A DNA stretch of 64,000 nt from Pseudocoprococcus catus. GTDB taxonomy: Bacteria; Bacillota; Clostridia; Lachnospirales; Lachnospiraceae. The notes below the pieces were generated by a model. It searched no databases, was not told the DNA's origin, and saw nothing but the letters and a program-made list of their open reading frames with translations. Position 1 is the first letter of the stretch. Each line of letters opens with the position of its first letter. Of this stretch, positions 24,174 to 34,177 are shown piece by piece. Position numbers and translations under genes: made by a program. Location of the stretch: positions 1 through 64,000 of the forward strand of contig NZ_JAAXCM010000049.1 in NCBI RefSeq assembly GCF_019734885.1. Reading direction: 5' to 3'.

Positions 24174-26825
24174 ATGGAAATGGAAAAAACTTATAATCCT
24201 GCGGCCATTGAAGAGAAGATTTATGACCGCTGGCTGCAGAAGAAGTATTTTCATGCAGAGGTAGACAGAAGCAAGAAACCTTTTACAATTGTCATGCCGC
24301 CTCCAAATATTACAGGACAGCTGCATATGGGTCATGCTCTTGACAATACGATGCAGGATATTCTGATCCGTTATAAGAGAATGCAGGGCTATGAAGCATT
24401 ATGGCAGCCGGGTACAGACCATGCCAGCATTGCGACAGAAGTTAAGATCATTAACAAATTAAAAGAAGAAGGCATCAGCAAAGAAGAACTCGGACGTGAA
24501 GGTTTCCTTGAGAAAGCATGGGAATGGAAGGAAGAATATGGCGGCCGTATTATCAAACAGCTGAAGAAACTGGGTTCTTCCGCTGACTGGGACAGAGAGC
24601 GTTTTACAATGGATGAAGGCTGTTCCAAGGCTGTAGAAGAAGTTTTCTGCAAGCTGCATGAGAAAGGCTATATTTACAAAGGTTCCCGAATCATCAACTG
24701 GTGTCCTGTCTGCAAGACATCGATTTCCGATGCAGAGGTAGAACATGTAGAACAGGTCGGCCATTTCTGGCATATCAAGTATCCGGTAGCCGGTGAGCCG
24801 GGAAGATTTATCGAAATTGCCACAACCCGTCCTGAGACATTACTGGGCGATACAGCGGTTGCTGTTCATCCGGAGGATGAGCGTTATATGAATCTCATCG
24901 GCAAGAATGTTATTCTTCCGCTTGTGGGCAGAGAAATCCCTGTTGTAGGCGATTTACATGCGGATAAGGAAAAAGGTACAGGTGCCGTTAAGATTACACC
25001 GGCCCATGACCCTAACGATTTTGAGGTTGGTAAGAGACATAATCTGCCTGAAATCAATGTGATGAATGATGATGGTACCATCAACAAGCTTGGCGGCAAA
25101 TATGCAGGCCTTGACCGTTATGAGGCCAGAAAGCAGATTGTTGCAGATCTTGATGCCCAGGGTTATCTCTGCGGTATCGAAGATATTACACATGCGGTTG
25201 GTACCCATGACAGATGTAAGACAACAGTAGAGCCGATGATCAAACCTCAGTGGTTTGTTGCTATGGAAGAAATGGCAAAGCCTGCAATTAATGCAATCAA
25301 AACAGGCGAATTGAAATTTGTTCCTGAATCCTACAGCAAGACTTATCTTCACTGGCTTGAGAATATCCGTGACTGGTGTATCTCCAGACAGCTCTGGTGG
25401 GGCCACAGAATCCCTGCATACTACTGTGATGAATGCGGTGAGATCGTAGTATCCAAAGGTATGCCTTCTGTATGCCCGAAATGCGGATGCACACATTTCA
25501 CACAGGATCCTGATACACTGGATACATGGTTCTCATCGGCATTATGGCCATTCTCAACACTTGGCTGGCCGGAAAAGACAGAAGAACTGGATTACTTCTA
25601 TCCGACAGATGTTCTTGTTACCGGTTATGATATTATTTTCTTCTGGGTTATCCGTATGGTATTTTCAGGTTATGAACAGACAGGTAAGGCACCGTTCCAC
25701 ACTGTACTGATCCATGGTCTTGTCAGAGACTCACAGGGCCGTAAGATGAGTAAATCCCTTGGCAATGGTATCGATCCGCTGGAAGTTATCGACAAATACG
25801 GTGCTGATGCCCTGAGACTGACACTGATCACAGGCAACGCACCGGGTAATGATATGCGTTTCTACTGGGAGCGTGTGGAATCCAGCCGTAATTTTGCCAA
25901 TAAAGTATGGAATGCTTCCAGATTTATGCTCATGAATTTTGAGCAGGCAGCCGAGAAAGGTATTTCCATCGATGGCGTATCACTGGCAGATCTGACACAG
26001 GCTGACAAGTGGATTCTTTCCAAGATGAACCGTCTGACGAAGGATGTCACAGAGAACATCGATAAGTATGAATTGGGTATTGCCGTATCCAAGATTTATG
26101 ATTTCATCTGGGAAGAATTCTGCGACTGGTACATTGAAATTGTGAAGCCAAGACTTTACAATGACGAAGACAAGACAAAGTCAGCAGCCCTCTGGACACT
26201 GAAGACAGTCCTGATCAATGCACTGAAGCTGCTTCATCCGTATATGCCGTTCATCACAGAAGAGATTTTCTGCAATGTTCAGAATGAAGAAGAATCCATT
26301 ATGATCTCCAAGTGGCCTGAATACAAGGATGAATGGAACTTTGAAGAGGATGAGAAAGCCGTTGAGCTGATCAAGGAAGCTGTCCGCGGTATCAGAAATA
26401 CCCGTACAGGCATGAATGTTCCGCCAAGCAGAAAAGCCAAAGTATTTGTTGTATCTGAATCTGAAGAGGTCAGAAACATTTTCGAGAATTCCAAGGCTTT
26501 CTTTGCAACACTTGGCTATGCCAGTGAAGTTGCAGTTCAGTCTGATAAGACAGGTATCGCTGAAGATGCTGTATCTGTACTGATCCATCAGGCAGCTCTC
26601 TACATGCCGTTTGCGGATCTTGTAGACATCGACAAAGAGATCGAACGTTTGACAAAAGAAGAAGATAAGATGAACAAAGAGATCAAGAGAGCACAGGGTA
26701 TGCTTTCTAATCCGAAGTTTGTCGATAAAGCACCTGCTGATAAGGTGCAGGCAGAAAAAGATAAGTTAGAGAAATATACACAGATGCTGGCACAGATCCA
26801 GGAACGTCTGGCAGCACTGAAATAA
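24174..26825 (+). CDS. valS: Valyl-tRNA synthetase
   Basis: 883 residues. The ATG at 24174 has CAGGAGA upstream; an earlier in-frame ATG lies just after the T-box terminator and has no site. Class I synthetase: [16 protein letters not shown] with the HIGH-equivalent HMGH at 51-54, an editing CP1 domain including [17 protein letters not shown], zinc-ribbon-like CDECGE and CPKCGC pairs, and [11 protein letters not shown] with KMSKS at 524-528. The C-terminal ~70 residues form the ValRS coiled coil. Charges tRNA-Val in the cytoplasm. The T-box upstream explains its regulation. Confidence 0.97.
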   Translation: MEMEKTYNPAAIEEKIYDRWLQKKYFHAEVDRSKKPFTIVMPPPNITGQLHMGHALDNTMQDILIRYKRMQGYEALWQPGTDHASIATEVKIINKLKEEGISKEELGREGFLEKAWEWKEEYGGRIIKQLKKLGSSADWDRERFTMDEGCSKAVEEVFCKLHEKGYIYKGSRIINWCPVCKTSISDAEVEHVEQVGHFWHIKYPVAGEPGRFIEIATTRPETLLGDTAVAVHPEDERYMNLIGKNVILPLVGREIPVVGDLHADKEKGTGAVKITPAHDPNDFEVGKRHNLPEINVMNDDGTINKLGGKYAGLDRYEARKQIVADLDAQGYLCGIEDITHAVGTHDRCKTTVEPMIKPQWFVAMEEMAKPAINAIKTGELKFVPESYSKTYLHWLENIRDWCISRQLWWGHRIPAYYCDECGEIVVSKGMPSVCPKCGCTHFTQDPDTLDTWFSSALWPFSTLGWPEKTEELDYFYPTDVLVTGYDIIFFWVIRMVFSGYEQTGKAPFHTVLIHGLVRDSQGRKMSKSLGNGIDPLEVIDKYGADALRLTLITGNAPGNDMRFYWERVESSRNFANKVWNASRFMLMNFEQAAEKGISIDGVSLADLTQADKWILSKMNRLTKDVTENIDKYELGIAVSKIYDFIWEEFCDWYIEIVKPRLYNDEDKTKSAALWTLKTVLINALKLLHPYMPFITEEIFCNVQNEEESIMISKWPEYKDEWNFEEDEKAVELIKEAVRGIRNTRTGMNVPPSRKAKVFVVSESEEVRNIFENSKAFFATLGYASEVAVQSDKTGIAEDAVSVLIHQAALYMPFADLVDIDKEIERLTKEEDKMNKEIKRAQGMLSNPKFVDKAPADKVQAEKDKLEKYTQMLAQIQERLAALK

Positions 26826-26934
26826 GAGTTTACGATTACTTGAATTAAACAATGTTTTATCCCGGATTCCTCCCGGACAAGGCCATCATTGACTTTTGTC
26901 AGGGGGGAATCTTGCAGGATTGGGAGAGATAACC

Positions 26935-28245
26935 ATGAATTATGCAGAGGCAGAGGAATATATTAATCAGATTCCTCGTTTTTCAAAAGTGAAATCAGAA
27001 GAGAATATGGATGAGATACTGGCTTTATTTGGTCATCCGGAGAAGAAGTTCGCTTATATCCATGTGGCCGGAACCAATGGAAAAGGATCTGTCTGTGCAT
27101 TTTTGGACAGTATGCTCCGGATGGCAGGAAAGAAGACGGGGCTCTTTACGTCACCGCATCTGATCACGACAACGGAACGGATGAAGATTAATGGCCAGAA
27201 TATATCGGAAGAAGCCTTTAATGAAATTTTCGAGGAACTGCTCCATGTTGTCAAAGTGCGCGAAAAGGCAGGACATCTGCATCCGACGTATTTTGAATGG
27301 CTTTATCTGATGGCGATGATCTGGTTTGACAGACAGGGGATTGAGTATGGTATCATTGAAACCGGACTTGGCGGCAGATTGGATGCCACCAATCATATCG
27401 CGCAGCCTGTTTTAACCATCATTACATCCATCAGCTATGATCATATGGAAATTCTTGGATCAACCCTGACGGAAATTGCAGGGGAGAAGGCAGGTATTTT
27501 AAAAGCAGGCGTACCGGTCATCTGTGATGGCAGTGAACCGGAAGCGGTGGCTGTTATCCGCCAAAAAGCGGCACTTTTGCACTGCCCACTGAAAGTAATT
27601 GAGCCGGAACAGGTTAAAATTCTCTTAAATCGGGGCAAAAACATTGATTTTTTATTGCAGGATAGGTATGATAATAAGAGTTACAGGATTCATGTGCAGA
27701 CAGAGGCAGTTTACCAGACCATGAACGGTTCTCTGGCGTGGATGGCTGTAAAGGAGCTGCAGAAGCAGGACGCAGAACTGCAGCAGACGGAAGATGGTGT
27801 TCTTCTGGAGGGTATGGCGAATATGCACTGGCCGGGAAGACTGGAAGAACTGCTTCCGGGGGTCTATGTGGATGGCGCACACAATGTGGGCGGCATCAGG
27901 AAGCTCCGTGAATCCATTGCAGTTAGTTTTGCCGGCAGACCGGTATGGCTGCTTTTTGCAGTAGCCAGCGACAAGGATTACGGGGAAATGATACGAATTC
28001 TCTGCACGATTCCCGATCTAAAGGGCGTGACAGTGACTGAAATTGAGAATTATCGACGGACAGATCTTGAGACAGTTGCCTCAATATTTAAAAAGAACTG
28101 GCATGGATATGTGGGTCATTCATATAATATAAATGAAGCGATCATCACGAGTGAGCAGCAGGCGGCAAAGTATCCGAATGCTGTACTTATTTGTGCGGGA
28201 TCGCTGTATCTGGCAGGCAGTGTGATCGAAGCACTGCAGCGGTAG
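26935..28245 (+). CDS. folC: Folylpolyglutamate synthase/dihydrofolate synthase
   Basis: 436 residues; the ATG at 26935 starts the conserved NYAEAEEYINQIPRF, and a TTG 39 bases upstream is less likely. Mur-ligase-fold enzyme: HVAGTNGKGSVCAFLDSML is the P-loop, TSPHLITTTERMKINGQ the folate loop, GLGGRLDATNH the magnesium-binding segment, and YVDGAHNVGG the glutamate-domain motif. It adds glutamate to dihydropteroate and folates. It follows valS by about 110 bases, a valS-folC order common in Firmicutes, so it may share the T-box-controlled transcript. Confidence 0.95.
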   Translation: MNYAEAEEYINQIPRFSKVKSEENMDEILALFGHPEKKFAYIHVAGTNGKGSVCAFLDSMLRMAGKKTGLFTSPHLITTTERMKINGQNISEEAFNEIFEELLHVVKVREKAGHLHPTYFEWLYLMAMIWFDRQGIEYGIIETGLGGRLDATNHIAQPVLTIITSISYDHMEILGSTLTEIAGEKAGILKAGVPVICDGSEPEAVAVIRQKAALLHCPLKVIEPEQVKILLNRGKNIDFLLQDRYDNKSYRIHVQTEAVYQTMNGSLAWMAVKELQKQDAELQQTEDGVLLEGMANMHWPGRLEELLPGVYVDGAHNVGGIRKLRESIAVSFAGRPVWLLFAVASDKDYGEMIRILCTIPDLKGVTVTEIENYRRTDLETVASIFKKNWHGYVGHSYNINEAIITSEQQAAKYPNAVLICAGSLYLAGSVIEALQR

Positions 28246-28288
28246 ATGGTGCATCGACAGGGAGAGACGGTGCAGGAAGGACGGACAG

Positions 28289-28447
28289 ATGATTAATTTT
28301 GAAGAAGAATTGAAGAAATTTAAGCCAAGCCTTGAAATTGATCAGGCGGAAGAGGCGATATATAAGAACGATCTTCGGGATGTAACGGATATTCTGGAGG
28401 ATATGATGAAGGAAGTTAAAATTGCATCAGGAAACAAGCGTTTTTAG
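28289..28447 (+). CDS. 52-residue hypothetical protein between folC and the TPR gene
   Basis: ATG at 28289 with AGGAAGGA about ten bases upstream; stop TAG at 28445. The product begins MINFEEELKKFKPSLEIDQA and is acidic and helical, with no Cys, signal or membrane segment. The downstream gene starts 11 bases after the stop, and spacing on both sides suits a genuine cistron in the folC unit. Function unknown. Confidence 0.7.
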   Translation: MINFEEELKKFKPSLEIDQAEEAIYKNDLRDVTDILEDMMKEVKIASGNKRF

Positions 28448-28458
28448 GGGGATAGCAG

Positions 28459-29991
28459 ATGAATTGCATAAAATGTAATATGCCCCTGGAAAATGTCTAT
28501 ATATGCCCACATTGCGGTCATGTGGACAAGGTGGCCAAGAAGATCATATATTCATCCAACTGGCATTATAACCAGGGACTGGCCAAGGCAAAGGTACGAG
28601 ATCTGAGCGGTGCCGTTACGTCACTGAGTCAGTCATTGAAATATAACAAACGGAATACAGATGCACGTAATCTTCTGGGGCTGATTTATTATCAGATGGG
28701 AGAGATTGTGGCAGCCCTCAGCGAGTGGGTCATCAGCGTTCATTTTCAGGAACGCAACAATATTGCGGCTGACTATATTCAGGCCATTCAGAACAATCCG
28801 GCCAAGTTAAAGGCAGCCAACAAGGTGATCCAGAAGTATAATCTGGCATTGAATTATGTGCAGGAGAACAATGCGGATCTGGCAATTATAGAGCTGAAAC
28901 GTGTTGTGAACATGAGTCCTACATATATCAGAGCCTATCAGCTGCTGGGGCTGCTTTATATGCAGAGAAAGCAGTATGCGGCGGCCAGAAAGGTACTGAT
29001 GCGTGCCGTCAAGGTTGACAGGAATAATATGACCACACTTCGGTATTTGAAAGAAGTGAATCATCTCCACGGTAAGCAGGAGAAAAATCAGCATGGACGC
29101 AAGGATGAATTCATGCAGATCAACGATCCGAACCCTATTGTTATAGAAGAGGGATCTGGACATAATTATGCAGATTATAATACGGGATTTTTGTCATTTA
29201 TCAATATTCTGATCGGTATTGTTATTGGTGCGGCGGTTATCTGGCTGCTCATTGTACCATCTATTACCAAGACAAAGGCATCCGAGTACAATCAGGCAGT
29301 TGTGGAATACAGTGCCCAGATCTCTGAGCGCAATAAGAACATTGATGATCTCCAGAATCAGATTACGGATCTTCAGAGCAAACTGTCTCAGTATGAGTCA
29401 ACCGTCGGCAATACCGTGGATGATGCCGGTGCCAGTGAGCAGAAACTGATCGAGGCTGTAGGCAGCTATCTCCAGAACAATGTGCAGGACGCAGGTACGC
29501 TGATTGCTGAAATTGAGCCTGCAGCTATTACTAATGCCCAGGAGAAGAAGATTTACAATATTTTGAAAGAGGCGACCAAGAGCTCTGTGACAGAAACGCT
29601 GTATGCAAATGCAAAAGACAGCTTTGACAAGAAGGATTATGTGGCTGCCATCGATGGTATGACCAAAGTCCTTCGAATGGATGACAGCTATTCCTATGCC
29701 GTTTTCTATATGGGACGCAGCTATCAGATGCTTGGTGATACAGGCAATGCAGCAGGTTACTACAAACGCCTGATCCAGTCCTATCCAAACTCAGATATGG
29801 TAGACGATGCAAGAAAATATCTGGATCAGCTGGGTGACACCACAAGCATTGACCCTGTGGATATTAGCGGCGGCAGCACAAGCGACAGCAATGACAATTC
29901 AGAGGACAACAGCAGCGACAACTCTGACGACGATTTGGGAGATAACACAGACAACGGATCATTAGACAATGGTGACGGCAGCGAAGAATAA
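28459..29991 (+). CDS. Zinc-ribbon, TPR-repeat, single-pass membrane protein
   Basis: 510 residues. Residues 1-20 form a zinc ribbon (CIKCNMPLENVYICPHCG). Residues ~30-200 hold TPR repeats (NWHYNQGLAKAKVRDLSGAV; ARNLLGLIYYQMGEIVAAL; AYQLLGLLYMQRKQYAAAR). A single membrane segment lies near 245-270 (FINILIGIVIGAAVIWLLIV). It is followed by a coiled coil (ISERNKNIDDLQNQITDLQ), another TPR pair (ANAKDSFDKKDYVAAIDG; AVFYMGRSYQMLGDTGNAAG) and a Ser/Asp/Asn-rich acidic tail. This gives cytoplasmic and extracellular TPR arms linked through the membrane. No enzymatic motif; a scaffold role is plausible. Terminator follows. Confidence 0.85.
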   Translation: MNCIKCNMPLENVYICPHCGHVDKVAKKIIYSSNWHYNQGLAKAKVRDLSGAVTSLSQSLKYNKRNTDARNLLGLIYYQMGEIVAALSEWVISVHFQERNNIAADYIQAIQNNPAKLKAANKVIQKYNLALNYVQENNADLAIIELKRVVNMSPTYIRAYQLLGLLYMQRKQYAAARKVLMRAVKVDRNNMTTLRYLKEVNHLHGKQEKNQHGRKDEFMQINDPNPIVIEEGSGHNYADYNTGFLSFINILIGIVIGAAVIWLLIVPSITKTKASEYNQAVVEYSAQISERNKNIDDLQNQITDLQSKLSQYESTVGNTVDDAGASEQKLIEAVGSYLQNNVQDAGTLIAEIEPAAITNAQEKKIYNILKEATKSSVTETLYANAKDSFDKKDYVAAIDGMTKVLRMDDSYSYAVFYMGRSYQMLGDTGNAAGYYKRLIQSYPNSDMVDDARKYLDQLGDTTSIDPVDISGGSTSDSNDNSEDNSSDNSDDDLGDNTDNGSLDNGDGSEE

Positions 29992-30030
29992 AATTTCTTC
30001 TATAAAAATTGAATAAACAATGAAAATACA

Positions 30031-30083
30031 AAAGAAAAAGCATGATACTCCGATTAACCGGAGCGCATGCTTTTTCTTTTTTG
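30031..30083 (+). terminator. Terminator after the TPR protein
   Basis: AAAGAAAAAGCATG pairs with CATGCTTTTTCTTT around an inner CTCCG/CGGAG helix; ends in a T-rich run. Confidence 0.9.
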
Positions 30084-30222
30084 GTTTGTGTGGGAGTATA
30101 TTTTTCAGGAATCAGAAATCCGATAGCGAGGTGTTTTAATATAAAAAGTAATTGAATACTTTTTAAAAGAAGGCAGGTGCTTCAAATTTGTTAGTAAATC
30201 TGGAGGATTGGGAGGAGAGTTT

Positions 30223-30579
30223 ATGGAATATCGCATTGTCCGCGGCATTTTGTTTGTTTCGCCCGGGAAGGAGATTGATCATTTCCGGGCGGAAAGAATT
30301 ATCAGGTATACAGAGAGTCTGCTCAGGCAGCAGCGTTTTCGGACGATGGTTTTTGATCTGGCGGATACTGTTTTTATGGACAGTGCCGGTGTGGGGATGA
30401 TGATCGGGCTTTATCGGGAAATCAGGGCCTGGGGAGGTGCTGTTTTTATTATCCGTATGCAGAAGGGGATTCGTCGGATTTATCAGATGGCGGGACTGCA
30501 GAGGATTATTCCGAGTTATGACGACGAATCGCGGTTTATGGCAGCCATGGAGGGAGGGGGAAAAGATAATGAGGGATGA
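30223..30579 (+). CDS. spoIIAA: Anti-sigma F factor antagonist
   Basis: 118 residues; ATG at 30223 with GGGAGGAGAG upstream (a TTG at 30208 precedes this site). STAS-domain protein whose dephosphorylated form frees sigma F from SpoIIAB in the forespore. The phosphorylated serine is Ser54 in FMDSAGVGM. First gene of the classic spoIIA operon; it overlaps spoIIAB by 11 bases. Upstream, a GAAT at 30154-30157 and AGGTG near 30129 could be a weak sigma-H-type promoter, and AAAAAGTA/TACTTTTT (30143-30164) is an inverted repeat; both are tentative. Confidence 0.95.
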   Translation: MEYRIVRGILFVSPGKEIDHFRAERIIRYTESLLRQQRFRTMVFDLADTVFMDSAGVGMMIGLYREIRAWGGAVFIIRMQKGIRRIYQMAGLQRIIPSYDDESRFMAAMEGGGKDNEG

Positions 30580-31024
30580 AATGAAACTGACAATGAATGC
30601 GATTGCAGAGAATGAATATTTTGCCCGGGTTGCGGTGGCGGCTTTTTCGGCCAAGATGGATCCGACCATGGAAGAACTTGCAGATATTAAAACAGCGGTT
30701 TCGGAAGCTGTCACGAATGCCGTCGTTCATGGTTATGACCACAAAGGAGGGATATTGGAGATTGATGCACGGATCGAGGATGAATGGCTGGAGATTGAAA
30801 TCGAGGATGAAGGGATTGGGATTGATGATGTGAAGCAGGCCATGGAACCATTGTATACATCTCGTCCGGAGGAGAATCATGCCGGTATGGGGTTTACTTT
30901 TATGGAAGCTTTTATGGATGAATTGGAGGTTGTTTCGACGCCCGGACAGGGAACAAAAGTAAAAATGCGAAAGAAAATTGAAATGCCGGCAGCAGTTCGC
31001 AGAAAAAAGAGGTCTATCAGGTGA
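30569..31024 (+). CDS. spoIIAB: Anti-sigma F factor (serine kinase)
   Basis: 151 residues; ATG at 30569 after GGAGGGGG gives MRDEMKLTMNAIAENEYFAR, aligning with Bacillus SpoIIAB. GHKL-type kinase: SEAVTNAVVHGYD is the N box, IEIEDEGIGIDD the G1 box, and NHAGMGFTFMEAFMDE the G2 region. It holds sigma F inactive and phosphorylates SpoIIAA. Overlaps both neighbours, implying translational coupling. Confidence 0.96.
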   Translation: MRDEMKLTMNAIAENEYFARVAVAAFSAKMDPTMEELADIKTAVSEAVTNAVVHGYDHKGGILEIDARIEDEWLEIEIEDEGIGIDDVKQAMEPLYTSRPEENHAGMGFTFMEAFMDELEVVSTPGQGTKVKMRKKIEMPAAVRRKKRSIR

Positions 31025-31737
31025 CAGAAATCCGGGAGCTGCTGATGAAGGCACAGGCAGGCGACAAGGAAGCCAGAGAGCAGCTGGTTCAGAAAAACAT
31101 TGGACTTGTAAAAAGTATTGTCAGTCGGTATACAGCCAGAGGTGTGGAAAAAGAGGATCTGATCCAAATCGGGATGATCGGTCTGATAAAAGCAATCGAC
31201 AATTTTGACATGACCTATGAGGTGCGTTTCTCGACCTATGCGGTGCCAATGATCGCCGGGGAAATTCGCAGATTTCTGAGGGATAATGGTGCCATTAAGG
31301 TGAGTCGTTCTATCAAGGATCATCGTGTTGCTGTCAACAGGAGCAGAGAACGGTTGATCGAAAAACTGGGAAGAGAGCCGACGATCCATGAAATTGCCGA
31401 GGATGTGGGGCTTTCTATGGAAGATATTTTGCTGGCCGTGAATTCAGGCCAGGAAGTGGCATCCCTTCAGCAGATGATTTATGAAGGGGACGGCAGCAGC
31501 ATCCGTCTGATGGACAGGTTGTCCGCACACAGTGGGGAAGGAGATGCTTCACTGGATCGGATGATGCTGGCAGATTCATTATCAGCACTGGAACAAAAAG
31601 AAAGGGAACTGATTGTTCTGCGCTTCTATTATGATCAGACACAGTCACAGATTGCGAAACGGATGGGGGTATCACAAGTGCAGGTATCAAGGCTTGAGAA
31701 GAGGATCCTAAGAAAGATGAAGATGTATATCAGTTAG
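31021..31737 (+). CDS. sigF: RNA polymerase sporulation sigma factor F
   Basis: 238 residues from a GTG that overlaps the spoIIAB stop (GTGA). Sigma-70 regions are clear: 2.2-2.4 (EDLIQIGMIGLIKAIDNFDMTYEVRFSTYAVPMIAGEIRR is the core, seen here as DLIQIGMIGLIKAIDNFD), region 3 (REPTIHEIAEDVGLS) and the 4.2 HTH (QSQIAKRMGVSQVQVSRLEK). It directs early forespore transcription. Confidence 0.96.
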   Translation: MTEIRELLMKAQAGDKEAREQLVQKNIGLVKSIVSRYTARGVEKEDLIQIGMIGLIKAIDNFDMTYEVRFSTYAVPMIAGEIRRFLRDNGAIKVSRSIKDHRVAVNRSRERLIEKLGREPTIHEIAEDVGLSMEDILLAVNSGQEVASLQQMIYEGDGSSIRLMDRLSAHSGEGDASLDRMMLADSLSALEQKERELIVLRFYYDQTQSQIAKRMGVSQVQVSRLEKRILRKMKMYIS

Positions 31738-31947
31738 CGAGCAGAGCAAGGCACTGTGTGCCAGAAAGTGCAGTTCGCAGAGAGGAATATATAGCTGTGC
31801 TATCCGCTCACGCGCCAAAGTGTGCGTCAAGCGCACACTGGGTTCTAGACCGTATGCATAGAACATCAGTCTTTTTGGGAGACTATGCGGTAGGCGAGTT
31901 ATTATGAGCAAATCTTCAAAATATGCAGAAATCCGGGAGATGAGAAA
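31738..31947. other. Intergenic region with hairpins between sigF and spoVAA
   Basis: Contains an 8-bp hairpin AGTGTGCG/CGCACACT (31819-31839) and AGTCT/AGACT plus GCATAG/CTATGC pairing at 31856-31888. No ORF, and no clear terminator T run. It may attenuate sigF readthrough into spoVAA. Confidence 0.4.
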
Positions 31948-32592
31948 ATGGAAGGTCAAAAACAGGTTGTCATTTATTTGATGGCAGATGATCATATTGA
32001 AGTTGAGGTGCAGCCGCTGACCATGGGAGATTTATGTGAAATTGTGGGAACGGACAGGAAGGTGGCGGATTTTGTCAAACAGATGCCGGTGACCGGTCTG
32101 CAGACTCAAGAGACGGGGCGGAGTGTCCTCTCTGTTTTAATGTTGGTGGAAGCAATCACAGTGCAGGTCCAGAAGCAATTTGCGGGTATCCAGTGCCAGT
32201 GCGTGCTGCTGGGAGCGGAACAGTTGATTGTTGAATGGGGAGGCAAAAAGACGGCACTGTGGTGGGTGACGATTTTGAAGACGGCATGCGTCAGTCTGAT
32301 CATTCTGGCGGGTTCGGCTTTTACCATCATGACCTATGATCAGGATGTGGATGTGGCGGGGGTGTTTGGTCGGATTTATCAGCTGTTTGTGGGCCATGTG
32401 CCGACACAGCCCGGGATTCTTGAAGCTGCTTATGCTTTTGGTGTGGCTGCAGGTATTCTGCTGTTTTTTAATCCTTTTGTTTCGGCGGCAAAGAGAAAGG
32501 CCCCCTCTCCTGTTGAAATTGAAATGGAGAAATATGAATCAGATATCAGGGATACGATTGTCAAAATTGATAATCGGTTAAACAAAAGATAA
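31948..32592 (+). CDS. spoVAA: Stage V sporulation protein AA
   Basis: 214 residues, GGGAGATG site. N-terminal soluble region with VIYLMADDHIEVEVQPLTMGDL, then two membrane segments (ALWWVTILKTACVSLIILAGSAF, recorded here as the segment near 112-134, and near 160-180 before NPFVSAA). SpoVA proteins form the dipicolinic acid channel of the spore inner membrane. In other spore formers spoVAA is followed by spoVAB; here a 140-bp repeat and an unrelated gene follow, and spoVAB is found at 47920. Confidence 0.88.
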   Translation: MEGQKQVVIYLMADDHIEVEVQPLTMGDLCEIVGTDRKVADFVKQMPVTGLQTQETGRSVLSVLMLVEAITVQVQKQFAGIQCQCVLLGAEQLIVEWGGKKTALWWVTILKTACVSLIILAGSAFTIMTYDQDVDVAGVFGRIYQLFVGHVPTQPGILEAAYAFGVAAGILLFFNPFVSAAKRKAPSPVEIEMEKYESDIRDTIVKIDNRLNKR

Positions 32593-32596
32593 GATG

Positions 32597-32736
32597 TAAC
32601 TGTTCAGAGCCAAGCAAAATTTCAAAAAACAGGTATAAAATTCTTGAATTTTTAAGACTGTTTTTGAAATTTTATTTGGCGGATACGCCACACCGACGAA
32701 ATGCGTAGCATTTTGGAGGTTAGCTCTGAACAGTTA
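32597..32736. repeat. 140-bp MITE-like element with terminal inverted repeats
   Basis: Outer 14-bp perfect inverted repeats TAACTGTTCAGAGC (32597-32610) and GCTCTGAACAGTTA (32723-32736). An inner hairpin pairs AAAATTTCAAAAA with TTTTTGAAATTTT, and AAATGC/GCATTT lies near 32700. The right 46 bases recur exactly at 63467-63512. It starts five bases after the spoVAA stop and contains no ORF. Confidence 0.8.
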
Positions 32737-32807
32737 CGATAAGATTAAGATTTCGTTTCAATAAGCAGAAACTGAGAAACGAAGGGAAACAGGCTGTTTG
32801 ACAGCCG

Positions 32808-32836
32808 TTGACAGGGGAAAAGGGTTAAGTTATAAT
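32808..32836 (+). promoter_or_regulatory. Consensus sigma-A promoter of the ATP-grasp gene
   Basis: TTGACA (32808-32813), 17 bases, TATAAT (32831-32836): full match to consensus. Confidence 0.92.
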
Positions 32837-32872
32837 GAAAGTTACTGTAAATAGAAAGAAAGGCGATTAGCA

Positions 32873-34084
32873 ATGAATTTCAAAGAAAGAGATTTTATAC
32901 CGATGCTGTTTGGCGGGGACATCAATACATACAGTGTTGCCCGTGCATTTTATGAACGTTATAAAGTGAAATCCTATACATTTGGTAAGTTTGCCACAGG
33001 TCCGAGTTACCAGAGCAGAATTATTGAATATACACCAAACCCGAAGATTGACACAGATGAAGTTTTTATGAAGACAGTGAAGAGCTTCTGCTCCAAGCAT
33101 GCAGACAAGACCGTTGTTCTGGTGGGCTGCGGTGACAGCTATGTGGCATTGATCAGCAAGCATAAGAATGAACTGCCGAAGAATACCATTGCACCATATA
33201 TTGATTTTGATTTGATGAACAGTCTCCAGCAGAAAGAGACATTCTATAAACTTTGTGAGAAACATGGCGTGGATTATCCGGGAACCATTATCCACAACAA
33301 AGAGATGGGACATGATTTTGAGATGAATTTCCCATTTCCTGTGATCTTGAAACCATCCGACAGCATTCAGTACTGGGAGCATCCTTTTGATACACAGAAG
33401 AAGGTGTACACGATTAAAGATAAGAAGGAACTGGATCAGGTGCTGGATGACATTTACGGGGCCGGTTATACAGGCAAACTGATCATTCAGGATATGATTC
33501 CGGGTAATGATGAGTATATGCGTGTGCTGACATCCTATTCGGATCACAACGGCAAGGTGAAAATGATGTGCCTCGGTCATGTGCTTCTTGAAGAGCATAC
33601 ACCGCACGGATTGGGCAATCATGCAGTCATTATCACAGAGCCGAATAAGGAACTGATGATGCGTGTCAAAGATTTGCTCGAAGAACTGCATTATGTGGGA
33701 TTTTCCAATTTCGATATCAAATACGACAGAAGAGACGGCAAGTTCAAGTTCTTTGAGATCAATACAAGACAGGGCCGAAGCAATTATTATGTGACCGGTT
33801 CCGGATTTAATGTGGCAGAATATATTGTGGAAGACTTTGTTTACGGCAAGGAACTGCCGCTGCGTTACGCCAAAGAAGAGCATCTCTGGATGGTTGTTCC
33901 AAAAGCTGTTGCCTTTAAGTATGTCAAGGATCCTGCTCTGAAGGCAAAGATGAAAAAGCTGATCAAAGAGAAGAAAGTCGTGAATCCAAGCTTCATGAAG
34001 GGAGATCTCGGTATGCCGAGACTGGCCCGTATGATCAAAACCCATCTGAGTCATTTTGAAAAGTATAAGAAGTACTATAGCTAG
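32873..34084 (+). CDS. ATP-grasp carboxylate-amine ligase
   Basis: 403 residues, GAAAGGCG site. An N-terminal Rossmann-like region precedes an ATP-grasp fold: FPVILKPSDSIQYW holds the ATP-binding Lys, LIIQDMIPGNDEYMRVL the hinge, and FSNFDIKYDRRDGKFKFFEINTRQGRSNYY the magnesium-binding Asp/Glu/Asn set. Such enzymes ligate a carboxylate to an amine; the nearest well-studied case I know is the D-aspartate ligase of Enterococcus that builds a peptidoglycan cross-bridge. The next gene is a MurE-like ligase, so a cell-wall peptide or small-molecule substrate is likely. Substrate not readable from sequence. Confidence 0.85.
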   Translation: MNFKERDFIPMLFGGDINTYSVARAFYERYKVKSYTFGKFATGPSYQSRIIEYTPNPKIDTDEVFMKTVKSFCSKHADKTVVLVGCGDSYVALISKHKNELPKNTIAPYIDFDLMNSLQQKETFYKLCEKHGVDYPGTIIHNKEMGHDFEMNFPFPVILKPSDSIQYWEHPFDTQKKVYTIKDKKELDQVLDDIYGAGYTGKLIIQDMIPGNDEYMRVLTSYSDHNGKVKMMCLGHVLLEEHTPHGLGNHAVIITEPNKELMMRVKDLLEELHYVGFSNFDIKYDRRDGKFKFFEINTRQGRSNYYVTGSGFNVAEYIVEDFVYGKELPLRYAKEEHLWMVVPKAVAFKYVKDPALKAKMKKLIKEKKVVNPSFMKGDLGMPRLARMIKTHLSHFEKYKKYYS

Positions 34085-34104
34085 TACATCGTTTTCGAAA
34101 TAAC
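34085..34104 (+). repeat. Short motif after the ATP-grasp stop, shared with the murE 3' end
   Basis: TACATCGTTTTCGAAATAAC directly after the stop codon. Nineteen of twenty bases recur immediately after the murE stop at 47851-47870, where a GATGTA arm completes a hairpin (47871-47876). Confidence 0.6.
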
Positions 34105-34177
34105 TATACCATTCACTTGCACAGATGTTTGAATTTGAACCTATACGTATGCAGTTAATTGCAAGGAGGAAATACGT

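Noticed and set aside
24384-26655. Several 60-180-codon minus-strand ORFs within valS
   Set aside because: They are antisense frames of a fully conserved synthetase and lack start signals.
32867-34054. 395-codon minus-strand ORF opposite the ATP-grasp gene
   Set aside because: The plus frame has a consensus promoter, ribosome site and ATP-grasp motifs; the minus frame has none.
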